A stretch of DNA of 64,000 nt. It comes from Candidatus Phosphoribacter baldrii (lineage in GTDB: Bacteria > Actinomycetota > Actinomycetes > Actinomycetales > Dermatophilaceae). Below, in pieces: positions 24,401 through 33,274 of this stretch. The stretch is taken from contig JADIZV010000001.1 of the NCBI GenBank assembly GCA_016704565.1, forward strand, positions 1,178,001-1,242,000. Direction: 5' to 3'. The translations under genes and the position numbers were made by a program. The notes beneath the pieces are model-generated. The model saw only the letters and a list, made by a program, of their open reading frames with translations. It searched no databases and was not told the DNA's origin. Positions within the stretch are counted from its first letter, which is position 1. Each line of letters opens with the position of its first letter.

Positions 24401-25291
24401 GTGGGGAAGAGCGCGCGCGTCCAGAACGCCCGCTTGGCCGAGTTGCGCGCTGCGCAGGCCAAGGCCGAGCGCCGCAGCAAGCTGATGATCGCCGGGGCGA
24501 CCGTGGGGGTCGTCGTCATCGTCGTCGTCGCGCTGGTCGTCGCGGCGCTGCAGGGCGGGAGCCGTGACGTCACGGGCCAGTCAGCCAGCGCCCTGGACCA
24601 GGCCACGTTCGCCAAACTGACCAGTGTGCCGGCCACCGCCTTGGACACCGTCGGTGTGGGGACCAGCGCCAACCCGCCCAAGACGATCGATGCGCCAGCC
24701 CTCACCAAGGATGGCAAGCCCCGGGTGGTCTACGTCGGTGCGGAATACTGCCCGTTCTGCGCGACCGAGCGTTGGCCCCTCGTGGTGGCACTGTCGCGGT
24801 TCGGCACGTGGAACAACCTCAGCGCGTCGTTCTCGGCCCCGGCGCCGGAGACCAACCCGAACACTCCCACGGTGTCGTTCCACGGCGCGACCTACACGAG
24901 CCAGTACCTCTCGTTCACGGGCTATGAGACGGCCACGAACAAGATGACCAACGGACAGTGGGGCAAGCTCGACGCGCTGGAAGGTGATGACCTCACCCTG
25001 TTCCAGACCTATAACGCCCCGCCCTACACGCAGAGCAAGGGCGCCATTCCGTGGATCTCCTTTGGCGGCACAGCGATCCAGGAGGGTGCGTCCTACGACA
25101 GCGGCGTCCTGCTCGGCAAGACCCAGGCCGAGATTGCCTCGGCCCTCGCCGATCCGACGAGCGACATCGCCAAGGGGGTCAACGGCACGGCCAACACCAT
25201 GACGGCACAGATCTGCAAGCTGACCGGCCAGCAGCCGACCGCCGTGTGCACAGCGCCTGGCGTGGTCGCTGCTGCGGCGACCCTCAAATGA
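24401..25291 (+). CDS. DUF929 membrane-anchored thioredoxin-like protein
   Basis: 296 residues. A basic N terminus is followed by one membrane helix (about 31-52) and an extracytoplasmic domain with CPFC (YVGAEYCPFCATERW near 112-126), the DUF929 thioredoxin-like pattern. Two further Cys (ICKLTGQQ, AVCTAPG) lie near the end. GTG 24401 has AAGGAG at 24389-24394, 6 bases upstream. Coupled by ATGA to a VKOR gene, it probably forms or shuffles disulfides in exported proteins. Confidence 0.8.
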   Translation: MGKSARVQNARLAELRAAQAKAERRSKLMIAGATVGVVVIVVVALVVAALQGGSRDVTGQSASALDQATFAKLTSVPATALDTVGVGTSANPPKTIDAPALTKDGKPRVVYVGAEYCPFCATERWPLVVALSRFGTWNNLSASFSAPAPETNPNTPTVSFHGATYTSQYLSFTGYETATNKMTNGQWGKLDALEGDDLTLFQTYNAPPYTQSKGAIPWISFGGTAIQEGASYDSGVLLGKTQAEIASALADPTSDIAKGVNGTANTMTAQICKLTGQQPTAVCTAPGVVAAAATLK

Positions 25292-25845
25292 GCGGCGCGT
25301 CCGGGCCGCGTCCACCCGCAGGCGCTGGTCAGTCGACGAAATCGGCCGCCCGTCCGGGGAGTTCACGCGAGCGGATCGTCCCGGTCTGGCTGCCCAAGGC
25401 GGCCTTGGCCATCTGCCTGCTGGGGTTGGTGGTCTCGGCGTATCTCACCATCGACGCGTTCACCGGTGGCGCCACGCTGGCCTGCCCGGAAGGCGAGACG
25501 ATCAACTGCGCCAAGGTCACCGAGAGCGAGTGGTCGAAGCTGTTCGGAGTGCCGGTCGCCCCGTTGGGGCTGGTCTTCTTTGCCGGCCTGGCGTGGCTGT
25601 GCCGTCCGGTGTTGTTCCGGCGTCCGGGCAAGCGGTGGGATCGCCTGCGCCTCACCGGAGTCGGCGTCGGCCTGGCGATGGTGCTCTACCTGGTCTGGGC
25701 CGAGTTGTTCAAGATCCACGCGATCTGCCTGTGGTGCACGGTCGTGCACGTCTTGACCTTCGCGCTGTTCCTCGTCCTGCTGTTCGGACAGATCCTCATC
25801 GAGCCGCCCCCGGCCCGGGTGCGCTACAAGGACCGTCCGCGCTGA
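25288..25845 (+). CDS. Vitamin K epoxide reductase (VKOR) family protein
   Basis: 185 residues with four to five membrane helices. Loop cysteines CPEGETINC near 70-78 and the redox CLWC (AICLWCTVVH) near 149-152 are the VKOR signature. VKOR replaces DsbB in actinobacteria: it passes electrons from a DsbA-like partner to menaquinone. The immediate upstream thioredoxin-like gene is a likely partner. Confidence 0.88.
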   Translation: MSGASGPRPPAGAGQSTKSAARPGSSRERIVPVWLPKAALAICLLGLVVSAYLTIDAFTGGATLACPEGETINCAKVTESEWSKLFGVPVAPLGLVFFAGLAWLCRPVLFRRPGKRWDRLRLTGVGVGLAMVLYLVWAELFKIHAICLWCTVVHVLTFALFLVLLFGQILIEPPPARVRYKDRPR

Positions 25846-25891
25846 CCGAGCTACCGCGATCGGCTCGTTGGGGGTTCCTGGCAGACGCGCG

Positions 25892-26554
25892 TCACTTCTC
25901 CTTGACGACGACCGTCTTCATGATCTTGTCCGCGAACGTCTGGCGCATCGGGTCCCACAGCGGCCACAGATACCCGATGTAGACGGCGCCGTCGAGGTAG
26001 TGGCACAGCTGACGCAGGAAGTTATTGCCCATGGTGAGGATCTGCCCGTTGTCCTGGCGGATCACCCGGATTCCCCACCGCTTCTTACCCCAGGACTGGC
26101 CGGTCCGGCCTTGGACGACGACCGTGTTGTAAAGCCCGACGACGAAGATGCCGAGCACGCCAATCACCAACAGTGCGACGCCGAGCCACATGGCCCCCGG
26201 GTTGCCCGGCGAGACGACGGTGCCACTGCGTGTTTTCGTTGGCGCGTTGATCGCCGCCATCATGATCCCGGCGACGTAGGCGATCGAGAAGGGCAGGAGG
26301 TAGAGGGCATCGATCAGGGCTGCCACGACCCGATCCCCCCAACTGGCCAGCGGGAAGGTCGGCGCCCATGCTTGCGAGGGCGGTGCCGCCGGATAGCCCG
26401 GGTATGCCGCGTGGCTAGGTCCCGCGGCATACCCACCTGACGTGGGCGGCGCGGAGAAGACGCTGGGGCTGGGTGGCGCGGTGGAGTCGGCGGGGTGCGG
26501 CGGCGGGAACATCGGGTGGGGTTGCTGCGGAACGGGTGGCTGATCGGTGCTCAT
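25892..26554 (-). CDS. RDD-family membrane protein
   Basis: 220 residues. Residues 1-65 are Pro-rich and disordered. The RDD domain follows with WGDRVVAALIDALYLLPF (the Arg-Asp positions), a second helix pair near 108-132, and the GQSWGKKRWGIRVI block. Function is unknown; RDD proteins are small transporters or accessory membrane proteins. The start is the ATG ending at 26554 (MSTDQPPVPQQPHPMF). Confidence 0.8.
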   Translation of the reverse strand: MSTDQPPVPQQPHPMFPPPHPADSTAPPSPSVFSAPPTSGGYAAGPSHAAYPGYPAAPPSQAWAPTFPLASWGDRVVAALIDALYLLPFSIAYVAGIMMAAINAPTKTRSGTVVSPGNPGAMWLGVALLVIGVLGIFVVGLYNTVVVQGRTGQSWGKKRWGIRVIRQDNGQILTMGNNFLRQLCHYLDGAVYIGYLWPLWDPMRQTFADKIMKTVVVKEK

Positions 26555-26603
26555 CACGAACCCCCTGGGGTGCTGCAACGGGTGACGCCTGGATGCGGCG
26601 AGT

Positions 26604-27869
26604 CTAGTTCGTGTCGACGGTCGGCAGCTCGACGGCTCCGAGCACGGGCATGGCGCGGGTGTCGATGCCCAGCACAGCCTGCTCGTCGGGCTTGGCGGGC
26701 AGGACGGTGCGCACGTAGTCGGCGATGGTGTCAGCCAGGGGAAGGTCGCGGCCAGCCCGTTCCGAGAGATACCACCGGTGCTCCAGGACCTCGTGAAACA
26801 CCTCGGCGGCCTCCAGCTTGCCGCGCAGCTCGCGGGGCACGGCCCGCACGGTGGGCTCATAGACGTTGACCAGCCAGTCGTGGGCGACGACGGCCTCGTC
26901 CTCGGCGAGCCGGTCGGTGGCCGCGCGGAAGGAGTCGAGGTCGTTGAGCAGCCGCCGGGCTTGGTTCTCCTCGACGTCCAGCCCGGTCAGGCGCAGCAAC
27001 CGGCGGCTGTGGTGTCCCGAGTCGACGACCTTGGGCTGGATCTGGATCGTCGTTCCGCCGATGTCGGTCGACATGGCCAGCTCGCCGACGTCGAACCCCA
27101 AGGCGTTGAGCCGCCGGATCCGCTCGTCGACCCGCCACCGGTCGCCGGTCTCGAATCGCTCGACCCCGGTGAGCTCCGACCACAGCGAGTGGTAGCGCCG
27201 GACGATCTCGGTCGCCGTGTCGACCGGGTCGGTGTGCTCCTCGAGGTAACCGCCAGCCTGCAGGTCCATGAGCTCGCCGGCGATGTTGACCCGCGCGATG
27301 TCCAGGTCGTGCTCGCGCTGTCCGTCGGACAGCCGCGGGTGCATCTCCCCGGTCTCGGCATCCACGAGGTATGCCGCGAACGCCCCGGCATCCCGCCGGA
27401 ACAGGGTGTTGGACAGGGAGACGTCCCCCCACCAGAAGCCGTCGAGGTGCAGGGTGACGAGCAGGACGGCGAGGGCGTCGATCAGCCGGGCCGCGGTGTC
27501 GGGCCGCAGCGACTGCGAATAGAGCGCGCGGTAGGGCAGGGAGAACTGCAGGTGCCTGGTGATGAGGCAGGCGTCCAGGGGCTGGCCGTTGGCGTCGACC
27601 CGGCCGGTGACGACCGCCAGCGGGGTCACGCACGGCAGGTCGAGCCGCCCGAGCGCGCGCAACATCGCATACTCCCGGGCCGCGATGTCGGCCTTGATCT
27701 CTTTGACGGCCAAGACGCCGCCGGACAGCTTGACGAAACGGACGATGTGCCGCGAGATACCGCGGGGAAGCGCGGCGAGATGGTCGTCGGGCCAGTCCTC
27801 CAGCGGGATCGACCACGGCAGGTCGAACAAGGCCGGATCTGGTCGGGCTGAGGTGATTTCCAGTGCCAC
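26604..27869 (-). CDS. DUF4032 protein with a kinase-like fold
   Basis: 421 residues from GTG 27869. The middle resembles lipopolysaccharide-kinase-like folds: LAVKEIKADIAAREYAML near 50 (Lys and Glu), LHLDGFWWGDVSLSNTLF near 135 (catalytic-loop-like Asp and Asn), YLVDAETGEMH near 162 (DFG-like Asp). The C-terminal half carries the DUF4032 block (HRWYLSERAGRDLPL). The family is widespread in actinobacteria, with unknown substrate. Confidence 0.75.
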   Translation of the reverse strand: MALEITSARPDPALFDLPWSIPLEDWPDDHLAALPRGISRHIVRFVKLSGGVLAVKEIKADIAAREYAMLRALGRLDLPCVTPLAVVTGRVDANGQPLDACLITRHLQFSLPYRALYSQSLRPDTAARLIDALAVLLVTLHLDGFWWGDVSLSNTLFRRDAGAFAAYLVDAETGEMHPRLSDGQREHDLDIARVNIAGELMDLQAGGYLEEHTDPVDTATEIVRRYHSLWSELTGVERFETGDRWRVDERIRRLNALGFDVGELAMSTDIGGTTIQIQPKVVDSGHHSRRLLRLTGLDVEENQARRLLNDLDSFRAATDRLAEDEAVVAHDWLVNVYEPTVRAVPRELRGKLEAAEVFHEVLEHRWYLSERAGRDLPLADTIADYVRTVLPAKPDEQAVLGIDTRAMPVLGAVELPTVDTN

Positions 27870-27941
27870 AGTTGGCGATTCGCTTCCAGGTGGATGCTGC
27901 CGGTCCCGCCGGGTGAGAGCCGCGGTGGTCGGGACGACCGC

Positions 27942-27972
27942 GGCCGGCACCTTCGCGGGGAAGGCGCCGGCC
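27942..27972. terminator. Strong hairpin downstream of the sugar ABC ATPase gene
   Basis: GGCCGGC-A-CCTTC (27942-27954) pairs with GAAGG-C-GCCGGCC (27960-27972), one A/C mismatch and loop GCGGG. It lies 61 bases past the stop of the minus-strand ATPase gene, where a terminator is expected. Confidence 0.55.
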
Positions 27973-27973
27973 G

Positions 27974-27999
27974 CGGCATACCGTCAGGGGTGTATGCCG
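27974..27999. terminator. Second hairpin from two inverted motif copies
   Basis: CGGCATAC (27974-27981) and GTATGCCG (27992-27999) pair perfectly around a 10-base loop, 34 bases after the ATPase stop on the minus strand. Confidence 0.45.
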
Positions 28000-28032
28000 G
28001 TCCGCCCACTCGCGCGGCGACCGGCACCGCGC

Positions 28033-29142
28033 TCAGTCGTTGAGGCGCACACCGGTCGCGGCGTCGAACAGGTGGATGTGACCCGGCTTGGGGACCAGGC
28101 GGATCTTGTCGCCGCGCTTCGGAGGACGACGACCGTCCACCCGCGCGAGGAACGGCTTGTGCGAGGAGTCGTCGCCGTCGGTGCCGATCTGCGAGACGCC
28201 GTCGGGCGTGCCGTAGACGTAGGCGTCGGCGCCGAGCTCCTCGACGACATCGACCGTGACGTCAAGGCCGGAGGCGTCGGTCGTCAGGTCGAGGTCTTCG
28301 GGGCGGACACCCAGGGTGACCCGGCTGCCGCTGGCCTTGGCCAGGACCTCGCGGGGCACGGCGACCGTGTGGGCGCCGAGCTTGACGCCACCGTCGACGA
28401 CCGGGACGTCCAGGAGGTTCATCGCGGGCGAGCCGATGAAGCCGGCGACGAAGACGTTGGCGGGGTGGTCGTACATCCGCCGCGGGGCGTCGCACTGTTG
28501 GAGGTAGCCGTCCTTGAGCACGGCGACCCGGTCACCCATCGTCATGGCCTCGGTCTGGTCGTGGGTGACATAGACCGTGGTGACGCCCAGGCGCCGCTGC
28601 AGCGACGCGATCTGGGTGCGGGTCTGGACGCGCAACTTGGCGTCGAGGTTGGACAGCGGCTCGTCCATGAGGAAGACCTGCGGCGAGCGCACGATGGCCC
28701 GGCCCATGGCGACACGCTGGCGCTGGCCACCGGAGAGGGCCTTGGGCTTGCGCTCGAGGTAGGGCTCCAGGTCGAGGATCTTGGCGGCCTCGAGGACCCG
28801 CTTGGTGATTTCGTCCTTGGCGACGCCGGCAATCTTGAGCGCGAAGCCCATGTTGTCGGCAACCGACATGTGCGGGTAGAGGGCGTAGTTCTGGAAGACC
28901 ATGGCGACGTCGCGGTCCTTGGGGGACAGATGGGTGACGTCGCGGTCACCGATGAAGATCTGGCCGCCGTTGACCTCTTCCAGGCCAGCGAGCATGCGCA
29001 GGGAGGTGGACTTGCCACATCCGGAGGGGCCGACGAAGACGAGGAACTCCCCGTCCGCAATGTCGATGTTGAGCTTGTCGATGGTCGGCTTCGGGTTGCC
29101 CGGGTAGTGCCGGGTCGCGTCCTTGAAACGGACAGTTGCCAT
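28033..29142 (-). CDS. Sugar ABC transporter ATP-binding protein (MsmK/UgpC/MalK type)
   Basis: 369 residues. Walker A GPSGCGKS near 38, Q-loop FQNYALYPHM, signature LSGGQRQRVAMGRAI near 134, Walker B VFLMDEPLSNLDAKLR, H-loop VTHDQTEAMT. The C-terminal OB-type regulatory domain (from ~235) is that of MalK-like ATPases. It stands alone on the strand opposite the permeases; in actinobacteria one such ATPase often serves several sugar transporters. Role with the adjacent maltodextrin importer is inferred from position. Confidence 0.9.
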   Translation of the reverse strand: MATVRFKDATRHYPGNPKPTIDKLNIDIADGEFLVFVGPSGCGKSTSLRMLAGLEEVNGGQIFIGDRDVTHLSPKDRDVAMVFQNYALYPHMSVADNMGFALKIAGVAKDEITKRVLEAAKILDLEPYLERKPKALSGGQRQRVAMGRAIVRSPQVFLMDEPLSNLDAKLRVQTRTQIASLQRRLGVTTVYVTHDQTEAMTMGDRVAVLKDGYLQQCDAPRRMYDHPANVFVAGFIGSPAMNLLDVPVVDGGVKLGAHTVAVPREVLAKASGSRVTLGVRPEDLDLTTDASGLDVTVDVVEELGADAYVYGTPDGVSQIGTDGDDSSHKPFLARVDGRRPPKRGDKIRLVPKPGHIHLFDAATGVRLND

Positions 29143-29205
29143 GGTTGAACGACTCCTTCACCGGCAGGAACGTGCCGGACGATCCGTTGTAAAGGGTGAT
29201 GGGCA

Positions 29206-29229
29206 GCACCGAGCGGTGCAACCGGTTGC
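29206..29229. promoter_or_regulatory. Overlapping palindromes, probable LacI-family operator
   Basis: GCAACCGGTTGC (29218-29229) is a perfect 12-bp palindrome with the central CG typical of LacI-family operators. It overlaps a second one, GCACCG-AG-CGGTGC (29206-29219). Both lie in the 227-base gap between the divergent ATPase and binding-protein genes; the LacI-type gene of the same locus is the obvious candidate ligand. Confidence 0.6.
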
Positions 29230-29269
29230 CATCCTGCCGCACCGGTCAGGTCACTGTCCAGTAACGGTC

Positions 29270-29283
29270 TGAAAAATCTTTCA
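29270..29283. promoter_or_regulatory. AT-rich inverted repeat before the binding-protein gene
   Basis: TGAAA-AATC-TTTCA is a perfect inverted repeat and the most AT-rich spot in the gap. It may be a second operator or promoter part. Confidence 0.4.
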
Positions 29284-29369
29284 TGCAGGTCTGGAAGTTC
29301 TTGCACGGCCTGGCTAGAGTCACTCGGGTGAGGACGGCCGCCGGGCCGTCCGGCTTCGAAGGAGAATCC

Positions 29370-30680
29370 ATGCACAAGCGCGTCTACGGCGCCGTGGCTC
29401 TTGCGGGCGTGACCGCATTGGCCCTCAGCGCCTGTGGCGGGTCGTCGACCCCCTCGGCCTCCACTGCAGCGTCCACCGCCGCCAAGGCCACGACTGCCGC
29501 CGCTCCGGCGCCGGCCACCACGGGCGCTCCCGTCCGTGACGCTGCCGTCGACCTGGTGATCTGGTGCGACCAGGACCGCAAGCCGATCATCGACAAGTAC
29601 GCCGCGGCCTTCGGGGCCGAGATGAGCATCAAGGTCGCCGTCCAGGTCTCGACCGACGTGCGCAAGGACTTCAAGGACGCCACCAACGCGGGCAAGGGCC
29701 CGGACGTCATCGTCGGCGCCCACGACTGGCTCGGTGAGCTCGTCCAGAACCAGGCCGTCAAGCCGATCAACCTCTCCGCCGCCGACCAGGCCAAGTTCCC
29801 GGCTGAGGCCATGGCCGCCGCGAAGTTCAACGGTCAGGTCTACGGCGTCCCGTATGCCGTCGAGAACATCGGCATCGTTCGCAACACCGCGTTGGCCCCC
29901 GACGCCCCCAAGACCTTCGAAGAGATGGTCACCAAGGGCCAGGCTCTGGTGAAGGAGGGCAAGGCCACCAACGCGGTCCTGCTCACCGTCAGCAAGACCG
30001 GCGACGCCTACCACTCCTACCCGTTCCTCAAGGCCTTTGGTGGCGGCATCTTCGCTCAGAAGGACAACGGCGACTACGACGCGACCAAGGTCATCGTGGG
30101 CTCGGCTGAGTCGATCCAGGGTGGCGAGCAGCTGGCCAAGCTCGGCAAGGACGGCATCCTGTCGACGAACGTCGACGGCGGCATCGTCGACCAGGTCTTC
30201 GACGCGGGCAAGGCTCCCTACGCTATGACCGGCCCGTGGGCGATCGACAAGGCGAAGAAGGCCGGCATCAAGTACGCCATCTCGCCGCTGCCGACCATTG
30301 GCGGCAAGCAGATGACCCCGTTCCTCGGCGTGCAGATGTTCTACGTCTCGGCCAAGGCCAAGAACGACGCCTTCGCCCAGGAGTTCGTCACCAAGTACGT
30401 GACGAAGAAGGACCTGCAGATCGACATGTACAACATCGGCAAGCGTCCGCCGGCCCTCACCGAGGCCTACACCCAGGTCGCAGCCTCTGACCCCGACATC
30501 AAGGCTTGGTTCGAGGCTGGCAAGGGCGCCCTCCCCATGCCGAACATCCCCGCGATGAACTCCGTCTGGGGCCCGTTGGGTCAGGCGACGGCCGACATCA
30601 TCGCCCAGAAGGCGACGGCTGCCGACCGGCTCAAGGCCGCGCAGACCGAGATCGAGGCGAACATCAAGAAGGCCGGCTGA
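29370..30680 (+). CDS. Maltose/maltodextrin-type solute-binding lipoprotein
   Basis: 436 residues. Signal peptide with lipobox LSAC (Cys 22), an Ala/Thr linker to about 52, then a family 1 solute-binding protein: DLVIWCDQDRKP, GPDVIVGAHDWLGELVQN near 112, FNGQVYGVPYAVENIG near 153, YAMTGPWAIDKAKKAG near 285. Closest in style to MalE/CymE. AAGGAG lies 5 bases before the ATG. It delivers the sugar to the permease pair encoded next. Confidence 0.9.
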   Translation: MHKRVYGAVALAGVTALALSACGGSSTPSASTAASTAAKATTAAAPAPATTGAPVRDAAVDLVIWCDQDRKPIIDKYAAAFGAEMSIKVAVQVSTDVRKDFKDATNAGKGPDVIVGAHDWLGELVQNQAVKPINLSAADQAKFPAEAMAAAKFNGQVYGVPYAVENIGIVRNTALAPDAPKTFEEMVTKGQALVKEGKATNAVLLTVSKTGDAYHSYPFLKAFGGGIFAQKDNGDYDATKVIVGSAESIQGGEQLAKLGKDGILSTNVDGGIVDQVFDAGKAPYAMTGPWAIDKAKKAGIKYAISPLPTIGGKQMTPFLGVQMFYVSAKAKNDAFAQEFVTKYVTKKDLQIDMYNIGKRPPALTEAYTQVAASDPDIKAWFEAGKGALPMPNIPAMNSVWGPLGQATADIIAQKATAADRLKAAQTEIEANIKKAG

Positions 30681-30698
30681 TCTTCAGCTGACTCCACG

Positions 30699-30730
30699 CT
30701 CGGGCCGGCCGGTCATCCGGCCGGCCCGAG
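30699..30730. terminator. Perfect 14-bp hairpin between binding protein and permease genes
   Basis: CTCGGGCCGGCCGG and CCGGCCGGCCCGAG pair perfectly around TCAT. It sits 19 bases after the binding-protein stop and 100 bases before malF. Such hairpins often stabilise the malE message or cut readthrough so that the binding protein is made in excess. Confidence 0.65.
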
Positions 30731-30830
30731 CGGCATACCCCTCCCGTGGGCCAATGCGTGGCCCGGCACTGCCCGACCGCCGCGCGCGACCCAGCCTCAT
30801 CTCCTCCCGCCGTTCGCCTTGGAGCGCCCC

Positions 30831-32372
30831 GTGACCAAAAGCCCGTGGATTGTCGTCAAATGGGTGGCGATCACCGCCGCCCTTGCCCTGCTCGTCTGGA
30901 TCGGCGGCAAGTTCGCCGCGGCCGGGAGCCTGTGGGCGGTCGTCGGTGTCTCGTTCATCGCCATGTGTGTCCTGGCGATCTATGGCACGACCCGCGCCGT
31001 CCCGATGAAGTACCTCTTCCCCGGGCTGTTCTTCCTCATCGCCCTGCAGATCTGGCCCATCGTCTTCACCGTGATGACGTCGTTCACCAACTACGGCGAC
31101 GGGCACATGGGCACCAAGGACGAGTCGATCAAGTACCTCATCGCCCAGACGGTCAAAGAGGTCGAGGGGACGCCGCGGTATGCGATGTCTGTCGCGGTCA
31201 AGGCGGGCGGGGACGTCGCCACGGGCGACATCACCCTCCTGCTCACCGACCCCAAAGACGGCGCCACGTATGCCGGCACGCCAAACGGGCTCGCGTCCCT
31301 CACCGACGGTGTCGAGAAGGGCCCGACCGGCAAGATCACCGCCGCGACCGGCTACCAGATCCTCATCGCCCGAGAGGTGAACGCCCGGTCCAAGGACCTG
31401 TCCGACATCGTCGTGCCGACCGAGGGCGGTGGCATCAAGACCTCCGGACTGTCCGAGGCGTTCGTCGGCAAGGCGTCGCTGCAATACGACGCTGCTGCCG
31501 ACCGGCTCATCGACACGGCGACGGGCAAGCGCTATATGCCGCACAACGCGCTCTGGGTGCCTGAGGACGGCCAGGGTCAGTCGTTGACGTCGGGCTGGCA
31601 GGAGAACGTCGGCCTGCGCAACTACACCGATGCCTTGACCAACGAAACGCTGCGCAACGGGTTCGTCAAGATCCTCGTCTGGAACCTCATCTTCCCGCTC
31701 ATCTCGGTGCTGTCGACGTTCTTGCTCGGCATGGGTTTCGCCCTGCTGTTCAACGACGACCGGATCAAGGGCAAGGGGCTCTGGCGCTCGCTGCTGATCC
31801 TCCCCTATGCGCTGCCCGGCTTCGTCACGGCGCTCGTCTGGCGGCAGATGTTCAACCAGGACCAGAACTTCGGCCTCATCAACAAGACCTTCGGGATGAC
31901 CATCGACTGGCTGGGTGACCCAACCTGGGCCAAGGTTGCCATCCTCATCACCAACCTGTGGCTCGGCTTCCCCTACATGTTCCTCATCTGCACCGGTGCG
32001 CTGCAGGCCGTGCCCACCGACGTCAAGGAAGCCGCCAAGATCGACGGCGCTTCGGGGTTCCGGACGATCCGCTCGATCATCATGCCGTTGGTGCTCGTGG
32101 CCGTCGGCCCGCTGCTCGTCGCGTCCTACGCCTTCAACTTCAACAACTTCGCCCTCATCTTCCTGCTCACCAACGGCGGACCCTTCGAGGGCAACCAGAC
32201 CCAGGTCGGCTCGACCGACCTGCTCATCACCTATGCCTTCCGGTTGGCCATCGGCGGGACCACGCCGAACTTCGGCTTCGCCGCCGCGATCTCGATGTTC
32301 ATCTTCGTCATCGTCGCCCTCATCTCCCTGCAGGGCTTCCGCCGCACCGCTTCCCTCGAGGACGTGAACTGA
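30831..32372 (+). CDS. malF: Maltodextrin ABC transporter permease, MalF-like
   Basis: 513 residues, close to E. coli MalF. Membrane helices near 12-32, 36-55 and 65-85 are followed by a large extracytoplasmic domain (about 90-270), then five or more helices. The EAA loop is EAAKIDGASGFRTIRSIIMP near 400. GTG 30831 has a GGAG 6 bases upstream. It overlaps malG by one base (TGATG). Confidence 0.9.
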   Translation: MTKSPWIVVKWVAITAALALLVWIGGKFAAAGSLWAVVGVSFIAMCVLAIYGTTRAVPMKYLFPGLFFLIALQIWPIVFTVMTSFTNYGDGHMGTKDESIKYLIAQTVKEVEGTPRYAMSVAVKAGGDVATGDITLLLTDPKDGATYAGTPNGLASLTDGVEKGPTGKITAATGYQILIAREVNARSKDLSDIVVPTEGGGIKTSGLSEAFVGKASLQYDAAADRLIDTATGKRYMPHNALWVPEDGQGQSLTSGWQENVGLRNYTDALTNETLRNGFVKILVWNLIFPLISVLSTFLLGMGFALLFNDDRIKGKGLWRSLLILPYALPGFVTALVWRQMFNQDQNFGLINKTFGMTIDWLGDPTWAKVAILITNLWLGFPYMFLICTGALQAVPTDVKEAAKIDGASGFRTIRSIIMPLVLVAVGPLLVASYAFNFNNFALIFLLTNGGPFEGNQTQVGSTDLLITYAFRLAIGGTTPNFGFAAAISMFIFVIVALISLQGFRRTASLEDVN

Positions 32373-33274
32373 TGACCGCCACCGTCACCTCCGCCGCCAC
32401 CCCGGCGCACAGCTTCGACGCGCCACCCACGGCCAAGCGCCGCGACCCGTGGCAGATCGTCCGCTATCTCGCGATCGGGGCGGCCCTGATCTTTGCCCTC
32501 TTCCCCATCTGGTTCATCGTCGCGGCCGCGGTCAACCCATCGGGCAACCTCAACACGACCCAGCTCATCCCGGATGCCTTCGGGATGGCCAACTACGGCG
32601 ACCTCACCAACGCGAGGCCGTTCTGGTCCTGGTACAAGAACACCCTCATCATCGCCGGGCTCGGCTCGATCGCGGCCGTCTTCATCGGGGTGTGCGCGGC
32701 ATACGCCTTCTCGCGACTGCGTTTCCAGGGGCGGCGACCGGGCCTGATGACCCTGCTGCTCATCCAGATGTTCCCGTCGCTGCTCACCTTCGTCGCGCTG
32801 TTCCGGATCTTCACCGACCTCGGCGATGTCATCCCGCAGTTCGGGCTCAACACCTCGATCGGCCTGATCCTGGCCTACCTCGGTGGTGCGATGGGCGGCA
32901 ACGTGTGGCTGCTCAAGGGCTACTTCGACACGGTGCCCAAGGAGCTTGACGAGGCGGCCAAGGTCGACGGGGCCAGCCACGCCCGGGTGTTCTTCACCAT
33001 CACCCTGCCGCTCATCACCCCCATCCTCGTCACCGTCGGGATGATCCAATTCATCGGCCTGTTCAACGAGTTCCTCCTCGCGAGCGTGTTCCTCAAGGAC
33101 GTCGACGCGCAGACCCTCGGTGTCGGCCTCAACGCCCTGCTCACGGCCGACCGCAACAAGTACTTCGGAGCGTTCTGCTTCGGAGCGGTCCTCGCCTCGG
33201 CACCGATCGTCCTCATCTACCTCAGCTTCCAGAAGCAACTCATCGGTGGCCTCACTGCCGGGTCGGTGAAGTGA
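32372..33274 (+). CDS. malG: Maltodextrin ABC transporter permease, MalG-like
   Basis: 300 residues with six helices. The EAA motif DEAAKVDGASHARVFFTITL is near 190. The C terminus LIGGLTAGSVK is nearly that of E. coli MalG (GLTAGGVKG). ATG overlaps the malF stop and its own stop overlaps the GH13 start (GTGA), so the three are translated as a unit. Confidence 0.92.
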   Translation: MTATVTSAATPAHSFDAPPTAKRRDPWQIVRYLAIGAALIFALFPIWFIVAAAVNPSGNLNTTQLIPDAFGMANYGDLTNARPFWSWYKNTLIIAGLGSIAAVFIGVCAAYAFSRLRFQGRRPGLMTLLLIQMFPSLLTFVALFRIFTDLGDVIPQFGLNTSIGLILAYLGGAMGGNVWLLKGYFDTVPKELDEAAKVDGASHARVFFTITLPLITPILVTVGMIQFIGLFNEFLLASVFLKDVDAQTLGVGLNALLTADRNKYFGAFCFGAVLASAPIVLIYLSFQKQLIGGLTAGSVK

